This document shows, piece after piece, positions 1 through 8,609 of a stretch of 64,000 bases of DNA. The notes under the pieces are model-generated. The model saw nothing but the letters and a program-made list of their open reading frames with translations, did not search any database and had not been told where the DNA came from. Location: positions 248,001-312,000 of the forward strand of contig NZ_JAENHP010000008.1 in the NCBI RefSeq assembly GCF_016834655.1, in the 5' to 3' direction. Position 1 is the stretch's first letter; every line of letters begins with the position of its first letter. The DNA is from Paractinoplanes ovalisporus (GTDB taxonomy: Bacteria > Actinomycetota > Actinomycetes > Mycobacteriales > Micromonosporaceae). Both the position numbers and the translations under genes were made by a program.

Positions 1-883
1 CCGACCAGAACGTCTGGGCGCATTCGTTACCACCACCGTCCGTGTCGCTGGCGTTACTGCTGGCTAGAAGAGTTCCACTTCCAGTGATCGACTGGAAGGG
101 TCGACTTTCCTAGATCCCAAAAACGCCCGTGAATGAAATCCAGCGAAACGATCAAAACCTAGCTACGACGATGGAGCAGCAGGTCGAGAGCTTGCGAAAC
201 ATGCAACTTGCACGGCGAACCGCACGTGCAAGTTGCATGTCGGTCTCGCTATTCACCCCGTGAGAGTAGTAAATCACTCGGATATTTCAGAGTGGTGACC
301 AGCACGCAAACATCCACTCACAGTGACGATCCACAGTGCCCTCACCTGCGAGCTTTCCCTTTCAACCCCTTTCATCCGCACGCGAACCCAGTCACCCGGA
401 AGATCAAAATCCGCACCACCGGCCCGTACGGACCCCACCGCGGACGACACCCGCGAGGCTCCGCCAGCACGCGCCCGACTACCCCGTTGTCAGATTTCCG
501 TCAGTGCCAGTCTCGACGTCTCGGATACGCGCCATAGACCCCGTTTCGCCCCATCCGACGGCTCGCGCAACCGGCCGGCCGAACCGGCGTCCACAAGCGA
601 CAAGGGCTTGGCGGTGACGCAGCGAAACCGGCCCGGCCCAGCCGATACCCGAAATCCATAAGAGCCGAACGTAGTCATTCGGTCACCTTGAGCAATGGGC
701 GCCGTCCCCTCGATCGCCACTAGTTGCCGTCGCAATCAAGAAACTGTGTGTTGCTTGTCGCTGAGCAAATTCATTCACCCCCACCGACCGGCTGCAGAAC
801 CGCCGTTCGCCGAGCGATCAAGACCCCGCCACCCGATAATCCGGCCCCGGAAAGAGCGCCGGGAGCCGCCCCCAACGGCCGGG
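1..883. other. Stretch without a convincing gene
   Basis: No reading frame here shows the third-position GC bias, start-site signals or recognisable protein motifs seen in the neighbouring genes; the frames that are open run on both strands at once and give Arg/Pro/Ser-rich translations typical of non-coding high-GC DNA. The first 180 bases are noticeably richer in A and T and could be the downstream flank of a gene that ends before the window. The only structured element is the pair of palindromes at 199-240, listed separately. Confidence 0.6.
199..240. promoter_or_regulatory. Perfect 16-bp inverted repeat, double palindromic operator candidate
   Basis: Positions 199-214 and 225-240 are exact reverse complements with a 10-base spacer. 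Each arm also contains its own 11-base palindrome of the form TGCAA-N-TTGCA (202-212 and 227-237), with centres 25 bases apart. That nested symmetry suits two regulator dimers on the same face of the helix better than a simple terminator, and there is no T-run. No regulated gene lies next to it inside the window, so the target is unknown; a hairpin role is the alternative. Confidence 0.55.
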
Positions 884-1264
884 TCACTCCTCGGGCTCGC
901 GCAAGCGACGCGCGTACGACTCGATCACCGCCCGCCCGGCCTCCGACTCGGCGCCCACCGTCGCGGTCGTCACTTCGGTCACCTCGGCCGCGAGCGCCCG
1001 CCGAGCCACACGCAGGGTCGTCAGGATCGCCCGGGCGGTCTCGGCGGCGGGCCGCCCGCGGATGCCCTCGGCCAGCTCGAGGCGCACGATGTCGCCCGTG
1101 GAACCGATCGTGACCTCGACCAGGCCGTCTTCGCTGCGCGCGGTCACGCGGACCGCCGCCAGCCGCGCCGACAGCTCGCGGGCCTGCGCCGCGCGGGCCC
1201 CGATGCCGGCCTGCCAGTCGTCGATCATGCGTTCCGCATCTTCGAGATCACGACCGTCGAACAT
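884..1264 (-). CDS. YbaB/EbfC-family nucleoid-associated protein
   Basis: A 126-residue protein. The N-terminal third is a charged helix (residues about 1-40), followed by a central stretch with the YbaB-type pattern of short beta strands carrying alternating T/V residues (VEVTIGSTGDIVRLEL) and a C-terminal helix. Family members are small dimers that bind DNA without much sequence preference or act as local regulators. The ATG at 1264 has a GGAGGTG ribosome site just upstream; longer starts would extend into the divergent helicase gene. It is transcribed away from that helicase, with 113 bases between the starts. A second YbaB-like gene lies at 13150-13515. The family call is fairly safe; the role of this copy is not known. 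Confidence 0.75.
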   Translation of the reverse strand: MFDGRDLEDAERMIDDWQAGIGARAAQARELSARLAAVRVTARSEDGLVEVTIGSTGDIVRLELAEGIRGRPAAETARAILTTLRVARRALAAEVTEVTTATVGAESEAGRAVIESYARRLREPEE

Positions 1265-1377
1265 GGACGAACACCTCCCCGTGTCGGAGTCGGAACTCAC
1301 CGTAGCCTCGTCCGCCCCGCCCGCCGTGCCCTGTGGATAACCCGGGAATGCGCCGGTGAGCGCGCTACGGTGCCCCG

Positions 1378-2712
1378 GTGAACGCGGAACAGGTGCTGCC
1401 CCCGGCCGTCGAGGCGGGGCTCGTCGTCGAGGCCGTCCTGCGCGACCTGCGCGAGGGTGATCACCGGGGCGTGGTGGTCGACTCGCCACCCGGCGCGGGC
1501 AAGTCGACGCTGGTCGTCCGGGCCGCCGGCGAGTTGGCCGCGGCCGGCGAGCCGCTGATGATCGTGGCGCAGACCAACGAGCAGGTCGACGACCTCATCT
1601 CCCGGCTCGGCGCCCGCTCGCCCGAGGTCGCGGTGGGCCGCCTGTCCGCCGTCGACTACGAGGCCAGCGAGCGCGTCCGCGACCACCCGAACTGCCGCGT
1701 CGGGGCCAAGGTCGGCGATCTGGGCACGCCGGCCGTCACCATCGGCACCGCCGCGAAATGGGCGACCGTCACCGAGGGCACGTGGCCGTGGGCGATCGTC
1801 GACGAGGCCTATCAGATGCGGTCCGACGCGCTGCTCCGCGTGGCGCCACGGTTCCTCCGCGCGCTGTTCGTGGGTGACCCGGGTCAGCTCGACCCGTTCT
1901 CCACGGTCGACGTCGAACGCTGGACGGGCCTGTCCTGGGACCCGATGCAGAGCGCCGTCGCCGTCCTGCTCCGGCACAACCCCGACCTGCCCGTCCACCG
2001 CCTGCCCGTGTCGTGGCGGCTGCCCCACACCGCGGCCCCGGTCGTCGCCGAGGCCTTCTATCCCTTCACCGGCTTCCGCTCCGGCACGGGCCCCGGCGAT
2101 CGCGCCCTGTCCTTCGGCCGGGAGGCGGCCGACCGGCTCGACGAAGTGCTCGACAGCGCCGCCGAGACCGGATGGGGGCTGCACGAGCTTCCGGCGCGCT
2201 TCACGATCCGTACGGACGCCGAAGCCGCCACCGCCTGCGCCGAGCTCGCCGCGAGGGCCCTGGCCCGCGAGGCCATCACCTCGTCGGAGTCGGGCGGGGG
2301 TCCGCTGACCGCCGACCGCATCGCCATCGGCGCCGCCCACCGCGACCAGGCCGCCGTCATCCGTTCCCTGCTCCCGCCCGAGGCCAAGGGCGTCACGGTC
2401 GACACCGCCAACCGGCTCCAGGGGCGGGAGTACGACCTGACGATCGTGCTCCATCCCCTCTCGGGCCGGCAGGACGCGACCGCCTTCCACCTGGAGTCCG
2501 GCCGACTGTGCGTGCTGACCTCGCGGCACCGCCACGGGTGTGTCGTGGTCGCCCGCGAGGGCATCGCCGAACTGCTCGACGCGCATCCGTCGACCGAGCC
2601 GGTGCACCTCAACGTGCCCGTGAAGTTCCCCGACGGCTGGGAGGCAAATCAGGCCATCCTCGCTTATTTACACAAGGGAGTGTCACTTATGCGACAGGAG
2701 CCGCTACTTTGA
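1378..2712 (+). CDS. Upf1-like superfamily 1 helicase/ATPase
   Basis: A 444-residue protein holding little more than a helicase core. Walker A is PPGAGKST (about residues 37-44), Walker B/motif II is DEAY (142-145), motif III is GDPGQLD (about 166-172), and near the C-terminus come motif V (DTANRLQGREYD, about 340-352) and motif VI (LTSRHRHG, about 380-387). The motif IV region (LPVSWRLPH) matches the Upf1/Dna2 style SF1B pattern. No nuclease, zinc or accessory domain is fused, which is short for this class. Start is GTG at 1378. It is followed after only 4 bases by the beta-family gene, so the two are probably translated from one message. I infer ATP-driven nucleic-acid unwinding or translocation; the biological setting (repair, defence, mobile element) is open. 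Confidence 0.82.
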   Translation: MNAEQVLPPAVEAGLVVEAVLRDLREGDHRGVVVDSPPGAGKSTLVVRAAGELAAAGEPLMIVAQTNEQVDDLISRLGARSPEVAVGRLSAVDYEASERVRDHPNCRVGAKVGDLGTPAVTIGTAAKWATVTEGTWPWAIVDEAYQMRSDALLRVAPRFLRALFVGDPGQLDPFSTVDVERWTGLSWDPMQSAVAVLLRHNPDLPVHRLPVSWRLPHTAAPVVAEAFYPFTGFRSGTGPGDRALSFGREAADRLDEVLDSAAETGWGLHELPARFTIRTDAEAATACAELAARALAREAITSSESGGGPLTADRIAIGAAHRDQAAVIRSLLPPEAKGVTVDTANRLQGREYDLTIVLHPLSGRQDATAFHLESGRLCVLTSRHRHGCVVVAREGIAELLDAHPSTEPVHLNVPVKFPDGWEANQAILAYLHKGVSLMRQEPLL

Positions 2713-2716
2713 GTTA

Positions 2717-3754
2717 ATGGCGGTCTTCACGACGGCGGGGTCCATGCAGGACGGCGTGTACCGGCCGATCCTGCGCCCGCGGCGCGGCGAGATGGCGGCG
2801 CTCACCCACCTGACGGCGTACGAGGCGGTGCGGGTCATGCCGATTCTCGAGCTCGACGGGAGCACGAGCCTGCTGCCGTTGATCCGCGAGCTGCCACCCC
2901 GTACGGGCGCCGTCGCAGTCGACTTCGGTGAGATCCCCGATCCCACTGATCCACTCGTCGCGCCGTCGCTCGACCTGGCCGAGGAACTCGCCGATCTGGG
3001 CGTGGCCATGTTGCCGGTGCTGAGGGCGTACGAGGGCCGTCGTCGCCTGGCCGCCCACGGCCTGGCCGCCCGCATGCACCTGCGCCGTGCCGTTCTGCGG
3101 CTTCAGCCGCATGTCGACGCGGCCAACCCGGGGCAGGCCGACGTGCTCGTCGACCGGATGCTGCACGGCGCCGGGCTGGAGGCCGAGGAGGTCGACCTGA
3201 TGATCGACCTCGCCGAGACGCCCTGCGTGACCCACGCGGCCCGCTTCCAGGAACAGCTGTACCGGATCCTCCGATGGGCCCGCGGCCGGGCGTGGCGCTC
3301 GATCAGCGTGGCCTCGGGCGCCATGCCCCCGAACCTCGACGACCTGCCCACCGACCGCGCCGTCACGATCGACCGCCACGACGCGCGGGTGTGGGCCCGG
3401 ATCGGCGAGCCCGGCATCGGGTACGCCGACTACGGGGTGACCTCGCCGGTGCGGCGCCGCGGCGTACAGCGTCACCGGCAGTTGCCGACCCTGCGCTACA
3501 CCGGCGAGCACAACTGGTGGATCTACCGCTGGTCGCGCCGGGGCGGGCGCAGCGACGACCGCTGTCACGACCTCTGCCGCACGCTGGTCACCTCGGAACA
3601 CTGGCCGGCCGCGGGCGCCCGCTTCTCGTGGGGCGACGCCGAGATCGCCCGCCGGGCCCGGATCGCCCCCGGAGCCGGCAGCGCCTCCGGCTGGATGTCG
3701 TGGAGCACGTCGCACCACATCGCGCACGTGCTGCAAACCCTCAAGATCGAATAA
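2717..3754 (+). CDS. Beta family protein (phage T4 beta-protein-like)
   Basis: A 345-residue soluble protein. The start Y-R-P-I-L-R-P-R-R-G-E-M-A-A-L (residues about 14-28) followed by a PILEL segment (about 44-48) matches the opening of the beta protein family named after a phage T4 protein, whose members look like TIM-barrel-type folds built of repeated strand-helix units. The C-terminal part has a conserved-looking aromatic stretch (HNWWIYRW, around residue 260). No catalytic motif can be assigned. It follows the helicase gene by 4 bases and precedes the primase-polymerase gene by 21 bases, so the three form one apparent operon. Family members are often found beside phage or defence genes, but the molecular function is not known to me. 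Confidence 0.65.
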   Translation: MAVFTTAGSMQDGVYRPILRPRRGEMAALTHLTAYEAVRVMPILELDGSTSLLPLIRELPPRTGAVAVDFGEIPDPTDPLVAPSLDLAEELADLGVAMLPVLRAYEGRRRLAAHGLAARMHLRRAVLRLQPHVDAANPGQADVLVDRMLHGAGLEAEEVDLMIDLAETPCVTHAARFQEQLYRILRWARGRAWRSISVASGAMPPNLDDLPTDRAVTIDRHDARVWARIGEPGIGYADYGVTSPVRRRGVQRHRQLPTLRYTGEHNWWIYRWSRRGGRSDDRCHDLCRTLVTSEHWPAAGARFSWGDAEIARRARIAPGAGSASGWMSWSTSHHIAHVLQTLKIE

Positions 3755-3775
3755 TTTTGTCGTACGCTTGTTCTA

Positions 3776-4660
3776 ATGTCGCTGACAGCCGCACTGGCCT
3801 ACGCCCGGCATGGCATCCCGGTCCTGCCGGTGCATGCGCCTGACCCGAGTGGCGGCTGCACCTGCGACAAAGGAGTCTCGTGCGAGCGTCCCGGCAAGCA
3901 TCCCCACCTGCGTCACGGCCTCACCGAGGCGAGCACCGACCCGCGCCTGATCGATCTGTGGTGGGCCCGCTGGCCCGGGGCGAACGTGGGGCTGCGCACC
4001 GGCATCACGATGGACGTGGCCGACGTCGACTCCGCCGAGGGCTGGCACGGGCTGTGTCATCTGCTCGGCGGCGAGTTCCCCGCGGGGCCCCGCGTGCGCA
4101 CGGGTGGTGGCGGGTGGCATTTCTGGTTCAACCCGATGGGCTACGGCAACCGCGTCCGCCTGTTGCCCGGTCTCGACTGGCGCGGCCTCGGGGGTTATGT
4201 GGTGGCCCCGCCCTCACGCCACGCCTCCGGCGGCGACTACCGCTGGGTGCACCGCCCGGGCCGGCCGATGCCCGACGGCCCGGCCGCCCTGCGCGCGCTG
4301 ATCGAGGGCCCGCCTCCGCCGCGTCACCAGCGCCCGATCGCGCATCCCACGAAGTATGCGCGGGCAGCCCTGACCGCCGAGGCCGACCGGGTCGCCCGCG
4401 CACCGGTCGGCAGCCGCAACGACACCCTGAACCGGGCGGCGTACGCGCTGGGCCGCTTTGTCGGGGCCGGACTGCTCGACCTGTCCGAGGTGACGCGCGA
4501 GCTCGTGGACGCGGCGAGCTTCGCCGGGCTGGGCCGGGCCGAGATCCGCGGAACGCTCCGGTCGGGCCTGACCGCGGGCCGCCGCGCACCGTTCGATCCG
4601 GCGCCGTTCACCGCGGGGCCGGCACCGTTCACCGCCGGGCCCGGCCGCCACGTGGCGTGA
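3776..4660 (+). CDS. Bifunctional DNA primase/polymerase (Prim-Pol) domain protein
   Basis: A 294-residue protein made of an N-terminal Prim-Pol domain (about residues 1-185) and a shorter helical tail. Visible family features are the opening AALAYARHGIPVLPV, a Cys/His-rich loop (CTCDKGVSCERPGKHPH), the metal-binding DVADVDS acidic pair, GGWHFWF, and the GLDWRGLGGYVVAPPS-type stretch followed by a YRW motif. Such archaeo-eukaryotic-type primase folds make primers and extend DNA, and are typical of phages, plasmids and integrated elements. The helicase domain often fused in phage versions is absent; a separate helicase gene lies two genes upstream. The tail contains a direct repeat of an F-T-A-G-P motif (about residues 277-290). 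ATG start at 3776. Confidence 0.85.
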   Translation: MSLTAALAYARHGIPVLPVHAPDPSGGCTCDKGVSCERPGKHPHLRHGLTEASTDPRLIDLWWARWPGANVGLRTGITMDVADVDSAEGWHGLCHLLGGEFPAGPRVRTGGGGWHFWFNPMGYGNRVRLLPGLDWRGLGGYVVAPPSRHASGGDYRWVHRPGRPMPDGPAALRALIEGPPPPRHQRPIAHPTKYARAALTAEADRVARAPVGSRNDTLNRAAYALGRFVGAGLLDLSEVTRELVDAASFAGLGRAEIRGTLRSGLTAGRRAPFDPAPFTAGPAPFTAGPGRHVA

Positions 4661-4737
4661 ATCCGATCCGGCCCCAAAGATGGGGGGATGACCGAGTGGA
4701 CCGAGACACGTGATTTCACCGCCGCCGGGGTCCAGGC

Positions 4738-5412
4738 ATGACCCAGGCGCGACAGCTGAAGCCGTACGACGTGGAGATCTCCGTGGCGGCGGGGCGGGAC
4801 GAGGTCTGGGAATCCGTCACGCAGACGGCCGTGCTCCACCAGTGGTTCGGCTGGGACTACGACGGGCTCGCCGCCGAGATCAAGCAGATCTTCGTCGACG
4901 AGGCGACCCTGTTGGCGCCGGAGCGGATGGGCTGGGCCGACGGGTCCTATCTGGAGGTCAGCGGCGGCGACGACACCGCACGCGTCCGCGTGAGCCGCGA
5001 GGGCAATTCGCCGGGCGGCCCGGAGGTCTATGACGCGATCGAGGAGGGGTGGCGGGCCTTCCTGGTCCAGCTGCGCTTCCTGCTCGACACCCGGCCGCCG
5101 GGGCGCCGCCGCACGCTCTACCTGACCGGCGAGACGACCGGCCGGCAGGCGCTGACGCTCGCGACCGGCGAGTGGGAGCGGTTCGGGCCGCGGCTGGCCT
5201 GGACGGTCGACGGCGACGGCCACCTGATCGTGGCCGCCGGACGGATCCCTCTCGACGAGCACGCGGCGACCCGTTTCGAGGTGACCGTGTCGATGTTCGG
5301 CGCCGACGACGCCACTTTCGAGGCGGCCCGTGAGACGTGGGCGAAGCGCTGGGCCCCGATGGCCGCCGACGCCGACATCACCGCGGCCGGCGACCCGGCG
5401 CCCGGTTCCTGA
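4738..5412 (+). CDS. SRPBCC-fold protein (AHSA1/START-like)
   Basis: A 224-residue protein with the alpha/beta helix-grip pattern: an initial V-E-I-S-V-A-A-G-R-D-E-V-W-E-S-V strand-helix unit, a W-F-G-W helix cap around residue 38, alternating strands, and a long C-terminal helix ending near residue 212. The fold binds hydrophobic ligands in a central cavity; no ligand can be predicted. Start is ATG at 4738. It stands alone, 77 bases after the primase gene and followed by a repeat tract, so it may or may not share the upstream transcript. Confidence 0.7.
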   Translation: MTQARQLKPYDVEISVAAGRDEVWESVTQTAVLHQWFGWDYDGLAAEIKQIFVDEATLLAPERMGWADGSYLEVSGGDDTARVRVSREGNSPGGPEVYDAIEEGWRAFLVQLRFLLDTRPPGRRRTLYLTGETTGRQALTLATGEWERFGPRLAWTVDGDGHLIVAAGRIPLDEHAATRFEVTVSMFGADDATFEAARETWAKRWAPMAADADITAAGDPAPGS

Positions 5413-5425
5413 CCACGCGGCCGCG

Positions 5426-5556
5426 GTCTCGTTCGCCGCCGCTTGGAGTCTGGTTCCGTCGCCGCCCTGGTTCCGTCGCTGCCCGGGGTCTGGGCTCGTC
5501 GCCGCCTGGGGTCTGGTTCTGTCGCTGCCCGGAGTCTGGGTTCGTCGCGGCCCGGG
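5426..5556. repeat. Imperfect tandem repeat, about 23-bp unit, six copies
   Basis: Copies begin near 5426, 5448, 5470 (shortened), 5488, 5511 and 5534. Each opens with GTCTGG or a close variant and ends in a C/G-rich block. The tract occupies most of the space between the SRPBCC gene and the phosphatase gene. It is open in several frames but has no coding features. Its function, if any, is unknown; replication slippage is a sufficient explanation. Confidence 0.8.
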
Positions 5557-5649
5557 GTTTGGCAGGAGGTGCGTCTGCGGTCACTCGGGGGTCGATGACG
5601 GCCGCCCGCGCCCGGTAGCCTGGCTCCTCTGACCTGCCGGGGAGCGACT

Positions 5650-7422
5650 TTGCTGCGGGGTGACTTGGCTTCGGAGGCGCCACAGAGCGCGCTCGCCGAT
5701 GCCGCACGCCTGCGATCCGTCGCCCGGCTGAAGCTCGGTTCGCGGGCCGACCCGGCGTTCGACCGCATCGCCACGATCGTCGAACGGCTGGTCGACGTGC
5801 AGGTCGCACTGGTCACCGTGCTCGCGGCCGACCGGCAGCACCTGCCCGGCCAGGTCGGCCTGCCCGAGCCGCTCGCCACCGAACGCGAGATGGCGCTGAC
5901 CCATTCGCTCAGCCGGCACGTGGTCGAGTCCGGCGAGACGATCTTCGTACCCGACGTGCGCGAAGACCCCCGCATGCGGGACAACCGCTCGATCCGAGAC
6001 CTGGGCGCGGTCGCCTTCGCCGGGGTGCCGCTCACCGACTCCGACGGGTTGGTGCTCGGCACGCTCGCCGTCATGGACCGCGAGCCCCGCGTCTGGACCC
6101 GCAGCGAGATCGTCCTGCTGAACGAGCTGGGCGAGGTGTGCAGCTCCGAACTGCGGCTGCGGATCGCCCGCGAGATCGCCGACGAGGCCCGCCGGGCCGC
6201 CGAGTCGGCGCACGGCCAGCTCACGCTGCTCGGCGAACTGACCGACGCCCTCGCCGCGACCATGGACATCGACGCCGCCCTGCACCGGCTGGGCGACCTG
6301 GTCGCGGGCCGTCTCGCCGACTGGTGCCTGATCGCCCTGGCCGACCAGAGCGGCACGATCCGGCACGTCTCCGCGGCCCACCACGATCCGGCGCACACGC
6401 GGGCCATGAACCGGGTCGCGGCCGAGTTCGACGCGAAGCCGCTGCTCAAGGCGGTGCAGCTGACGGGGCGCCCGGCCCGCCGCGACATCGAACGGCTGCG
6501 CGGGCGCCTGACCACCGCGGTCGCCGACCAGCTGGGCTGCTCCTCGTCGCTCGTCGTGCCGATCACGTCCCCCGTCACGTACCGCGTGCAGGGCGCGGTG
6601 CTGCTGGTCAACGGTCCCGGCCGTCCCGACTTCAGCGACGCCGAGGAGACGACCGCGGCCGAGGTGGGCCGCCGGGCCGGCATGGCCGTCGACAACACCC
6701 GGACCTTCGACCGCCAGCGCCACGTGGCCGAGGTCCTGCAGCACAGCATGCTGCCCGAACTGCCCCAGATGGACGGTGTCGACCTGCACGGTCGCTATCT
6801 GCCCGCCCAGGACGGCGCCGCGGTCGGTGGCGACTGGTACGACGCGTTCGCCCAGCCCGACGGCAGCCTCATGCTCGCCGTCGGCGACGTCTCGGGCCAC
6901 GACATCGAGGCCGCCGCCACCATGGGCCAGGTCCGCAACCTGGTGCGCGGCGACGCGTACGGCCGTGACGACGCCCCCGGCCCGCTGCTGAGCCAGCTAG
7001 ACCGCGCCCTGCACGGCCTGCACGTCCCGGCCGCGGCCACCGCCGTGCTGGCCCGCCTGAGCCGCGATCCCGACGGTTACGACCTCACGTTCGCCAACGC
7101 CGGCCATCCCCCACCGGTCCTGCTCCGCCCCGACGGTGAGGTGGAGATCTGGTGGGAGACGCCCGAGCCCCTGCTGGGCCTGCTCCCCCGCGAACAACGC
7201 ACCACCCACCACCGCCGGGCCGCCCTCGGCAGCACCCTGCTGCTCTACACGGACGGCCTGGTGGAACATCCGGCCCACCTGATCGACGACGGCATAGCCC
7301 GCATCCGAGCGGTCCTGCGAGGAAACGCGGGCCTCCCGGCCGACCAGTTGTGCGACCGCCTGATCGAGTCAGCCCCCCGCCGAGCCGACGACATAGCCCT
7401 GCTGGTGGTAGGCCTGCGCTGA
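5650..7422 (+). CDS. GAF-domain SpoIIE-type PP2C serine phosphatase
   Basis: A 590-residue cytoplasmic signalling phosphatase. Two GAF-like sensor domains occupy about residues 40-165 and 190-345, the second joined to the catalytic region by a helix ending in VAEVLQHSMLPELP, the usual lead-in to this phosphatase class. The PP2C domain (about 360-588) has GGDWYDAF, GDVSGHDIEAA, FANAGHPPP and LLYTDGLVE, so the metal-binding Asp residues are present. Relatives dephosphorylate STAS anti-sigma antagonists such as the one encoded at 17900-18217, but a direct link is inference only. The start is TTG at 5650 behind a GGGGAGCG ribosome site. No anti-sigma kinase domain is fused. Confidence in the biochemical class is high. 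Confidence 0.9.
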   Translation: MLRGDLASEAPQSALADAARLRSVARLKLGSRADPAFDRIATIVERLVDVQVALVTVLAADRQHLPGQVGLPEPLATEREMALTHSLSRHVVESGETIFVPDVREDPRMRDNRSIRDLGAVAFAGVPLTDSDGLVLGTLAVMDREPRVWTRSEIVLLNELGEVCSSELRLRIAREIADEARRAAESAHGQLTLLGELTDALAATMDIDAALHRLGDLVAGRLADWCLIALADQSGTIRHVSAAHHDPAHTRAMNRVAAEFDAKPLLKAVQLTGRPARRDIERLRGRLTTAVADQLGCSSSLVVPITSPVTYRVQGAVLLVNGPGRPDFSDAEETTAAEVGRRAGMAVDNTRTFDRQRHVAEVLQHSMLPELPQMDGVDLHGRYLPAQDGAAVGGDWYDAFAQPDGSLMLAVGDVSGHDIEAAATMGQVRNLVRGDAYGRDDAPGPLLSQLDRALHGLHVPAAATAVLARLSRDPDGYDLTFANAGHPPPVLLRPDGEVEIWWETPEPLLGLLPREQRTTHHRRAALGSTLLLYTDGLVEHPAHLIDDGIARIRAVLRGNAGLPADQLCDRLIESAPRRADDIALLVVGLR

Positions 7423-7805
7423 CCCCACGCCGCATCGACCACGCCCAGTTGGCAACAGGCTCGTCGCGCTTTCTTGGACACCCCCAGTCTGTTCACCTGT
7501 CCAAGCGCATTACCCGCCCTACCAGGGGGCCTCCACCCAGCACCCACTCTGCCGGATGGGGACGGTCGCTGGGGGGTGCCCTGTGGACAGTCCGGAATTG
7601 TGGATAACCGTTTTGGGGCGGCCGGCGGGCGTACGGTCGTGGCCTCGACTCGGGCGCAAGGTGCGACCCGTCGGGAAAGCCGTTGCCGGCCGACGTGGCC
7701 TCGACTCGGGCGCAAGGTGCGACCGGTCGGGAAAGCGGTTTGTCGGCCGACGGCGCCGGGCGGGAGTCTGGGGCGGTTGTGTGGATTTTCTGAACGGGGG
7801 CAGGC
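7423..7805. other. Intergenic region with weak hairpin and a duplicated segment
   Basis: This 383-base gap has no gene. A 7-bp inverted repeat (TTGGACA at 7474-7480 and TGTCCAA at 7498-7504, 17-base loop) lies 50 bases after the phosphatase stop and could be its terminator, though it has no T-run. The second half is the duplicated block listed at 7640-7752. The start of the next gene at 7806 is close behind it, so the promoter must lie in or before the repeat. Confidence 0.5.
7640..7752. repeat. Direct duplication of about 56 bp in tandem
   Basis: Two adjacent copies (about 7640-7695 and 7696-7752) match almost base for base over their first 43 bases with one mismatch, and then share a GGCCGACG tail. 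They sit just upstream of the gene at 7806. The near-identity suggests a recent duplication. No regulatory motif is recognisable inside the unit. Confidence 0.85.
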
Positions 7806-8609
7806 GTGGGAGCGGATGCGGAGGTTCATCTGTTCGATCATGAGCGCTACCGGGCCGAGGTCGTGCCGGTGCTGGTTGAGGTGCTGCGTGGCGGGGCGGT
7901 GGCCGGGTGGGTCGAGGAGATCTTTCGCAGAGCGGCCCACTTCGAGGAGTGGGGCTACGACGTTCTGTGGCCGCGCATGGTGGCGAGCCTTCGGCAACGG
8001 CCGGTTGATCTCGCGGCCCATGCGGGCTGGCTGGGTGACGATCTGCGGTATCTCGGCGACGAGGCGGAGCCGCTGCTGCCTCGGCGGCTCGTCGGGTGCG
8101 TGGACGGCGAGTCGTGCTTCTTCGCCCTCCACAATGGGCACCGCGAAGCGTTCAACTCGCTGCACGAGGGGCTCATGACCACGCGCTGCCTTGGGAGCTC
8201 GCAGTTTGTCGGCCGTACGGTCTCGCCTGACTTCTATCTGCCGGTGCTCGAGAGGCTGGGCGTCGAGAGCACTGATCCCGTACGGGGCCTGCTGAAAGCC
8301 CTCGGTGTGCGGGGCGCGGTGGTCGGCTATCAGTGGGAGATCAGCTCGGGCACGCTCGGCTGGCTGACCGTCGCCGAGACGCGGGAACTGGCCGAGCGGC
8401 TCGACAAGCTTGATCTGCCCCGGTTCGAGCCGAGTTTCGCCGCCATGGCGGAGCAGGACCGCAGGCGTGACTGGCCGGCGACGAGCCTGGCGTTCGTCCG
8501 GTCCGTGGCGACCATCGCCGCCTCGCGGGATCGGGGCGTGCTGTGGGGCAACGACGTGGACTCGACATTCTGGAGCAACGAGGGGCTGGGGTTCCACTAT
8601 GAAGTTTGA
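7806..8609 (+). CDS. Hypothetical protein, partner of MazG-like gene
   Basis: A 267-residue soluble protein that I do not recognise. It has no signal peptide or membrane segment. Visible features are a Trp-rich helical N-terminal half (WVEEIFRR, FEEWGYDVLWPRM), a central C-V-D-G-E-S-C-F-F-A-L-H segment with two Cys close together (about residues 99-104), and a C-terminal region ending in FWSNEGLGFHYEV. Start is GTG at 7806. The next gene starts inside its last codons (11-base overlap), so translation of the two is very likely coupled and they probably act together. Confidence 0.6.
   Translation: MGADAEVHLFDHERYRAEVVPVLVEVLRGGAVAGWVEEIFRRAAHFEEWGYDVLWPRMVASLRQRPVDLAAHAGWLGDDLRYLGDEAEPLLPRRLVGCVDGESCFFALHNGHREAFNSLHEGLMTTRCLGSSQFVGRTVSPDFYLPVLERLGVESTDPVRGLLKALGVRGAVVGYQWEISSGTLGWLTVAETRELAERLDKLDLPRFEPSFAAMAEQDRRRDWPATSLAFVRSVATIAASRDRGVLWGNDVDSTFWSNEGLGFHYEV

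Noticed and set aside
208..735. Several overlapping open frames on both strands
   Set aside because: They give Arg/Pro/Ser-rich translations in multiple frames at once, without ribosome sites or family motifs, as expected of non-coding high-GC DNA.
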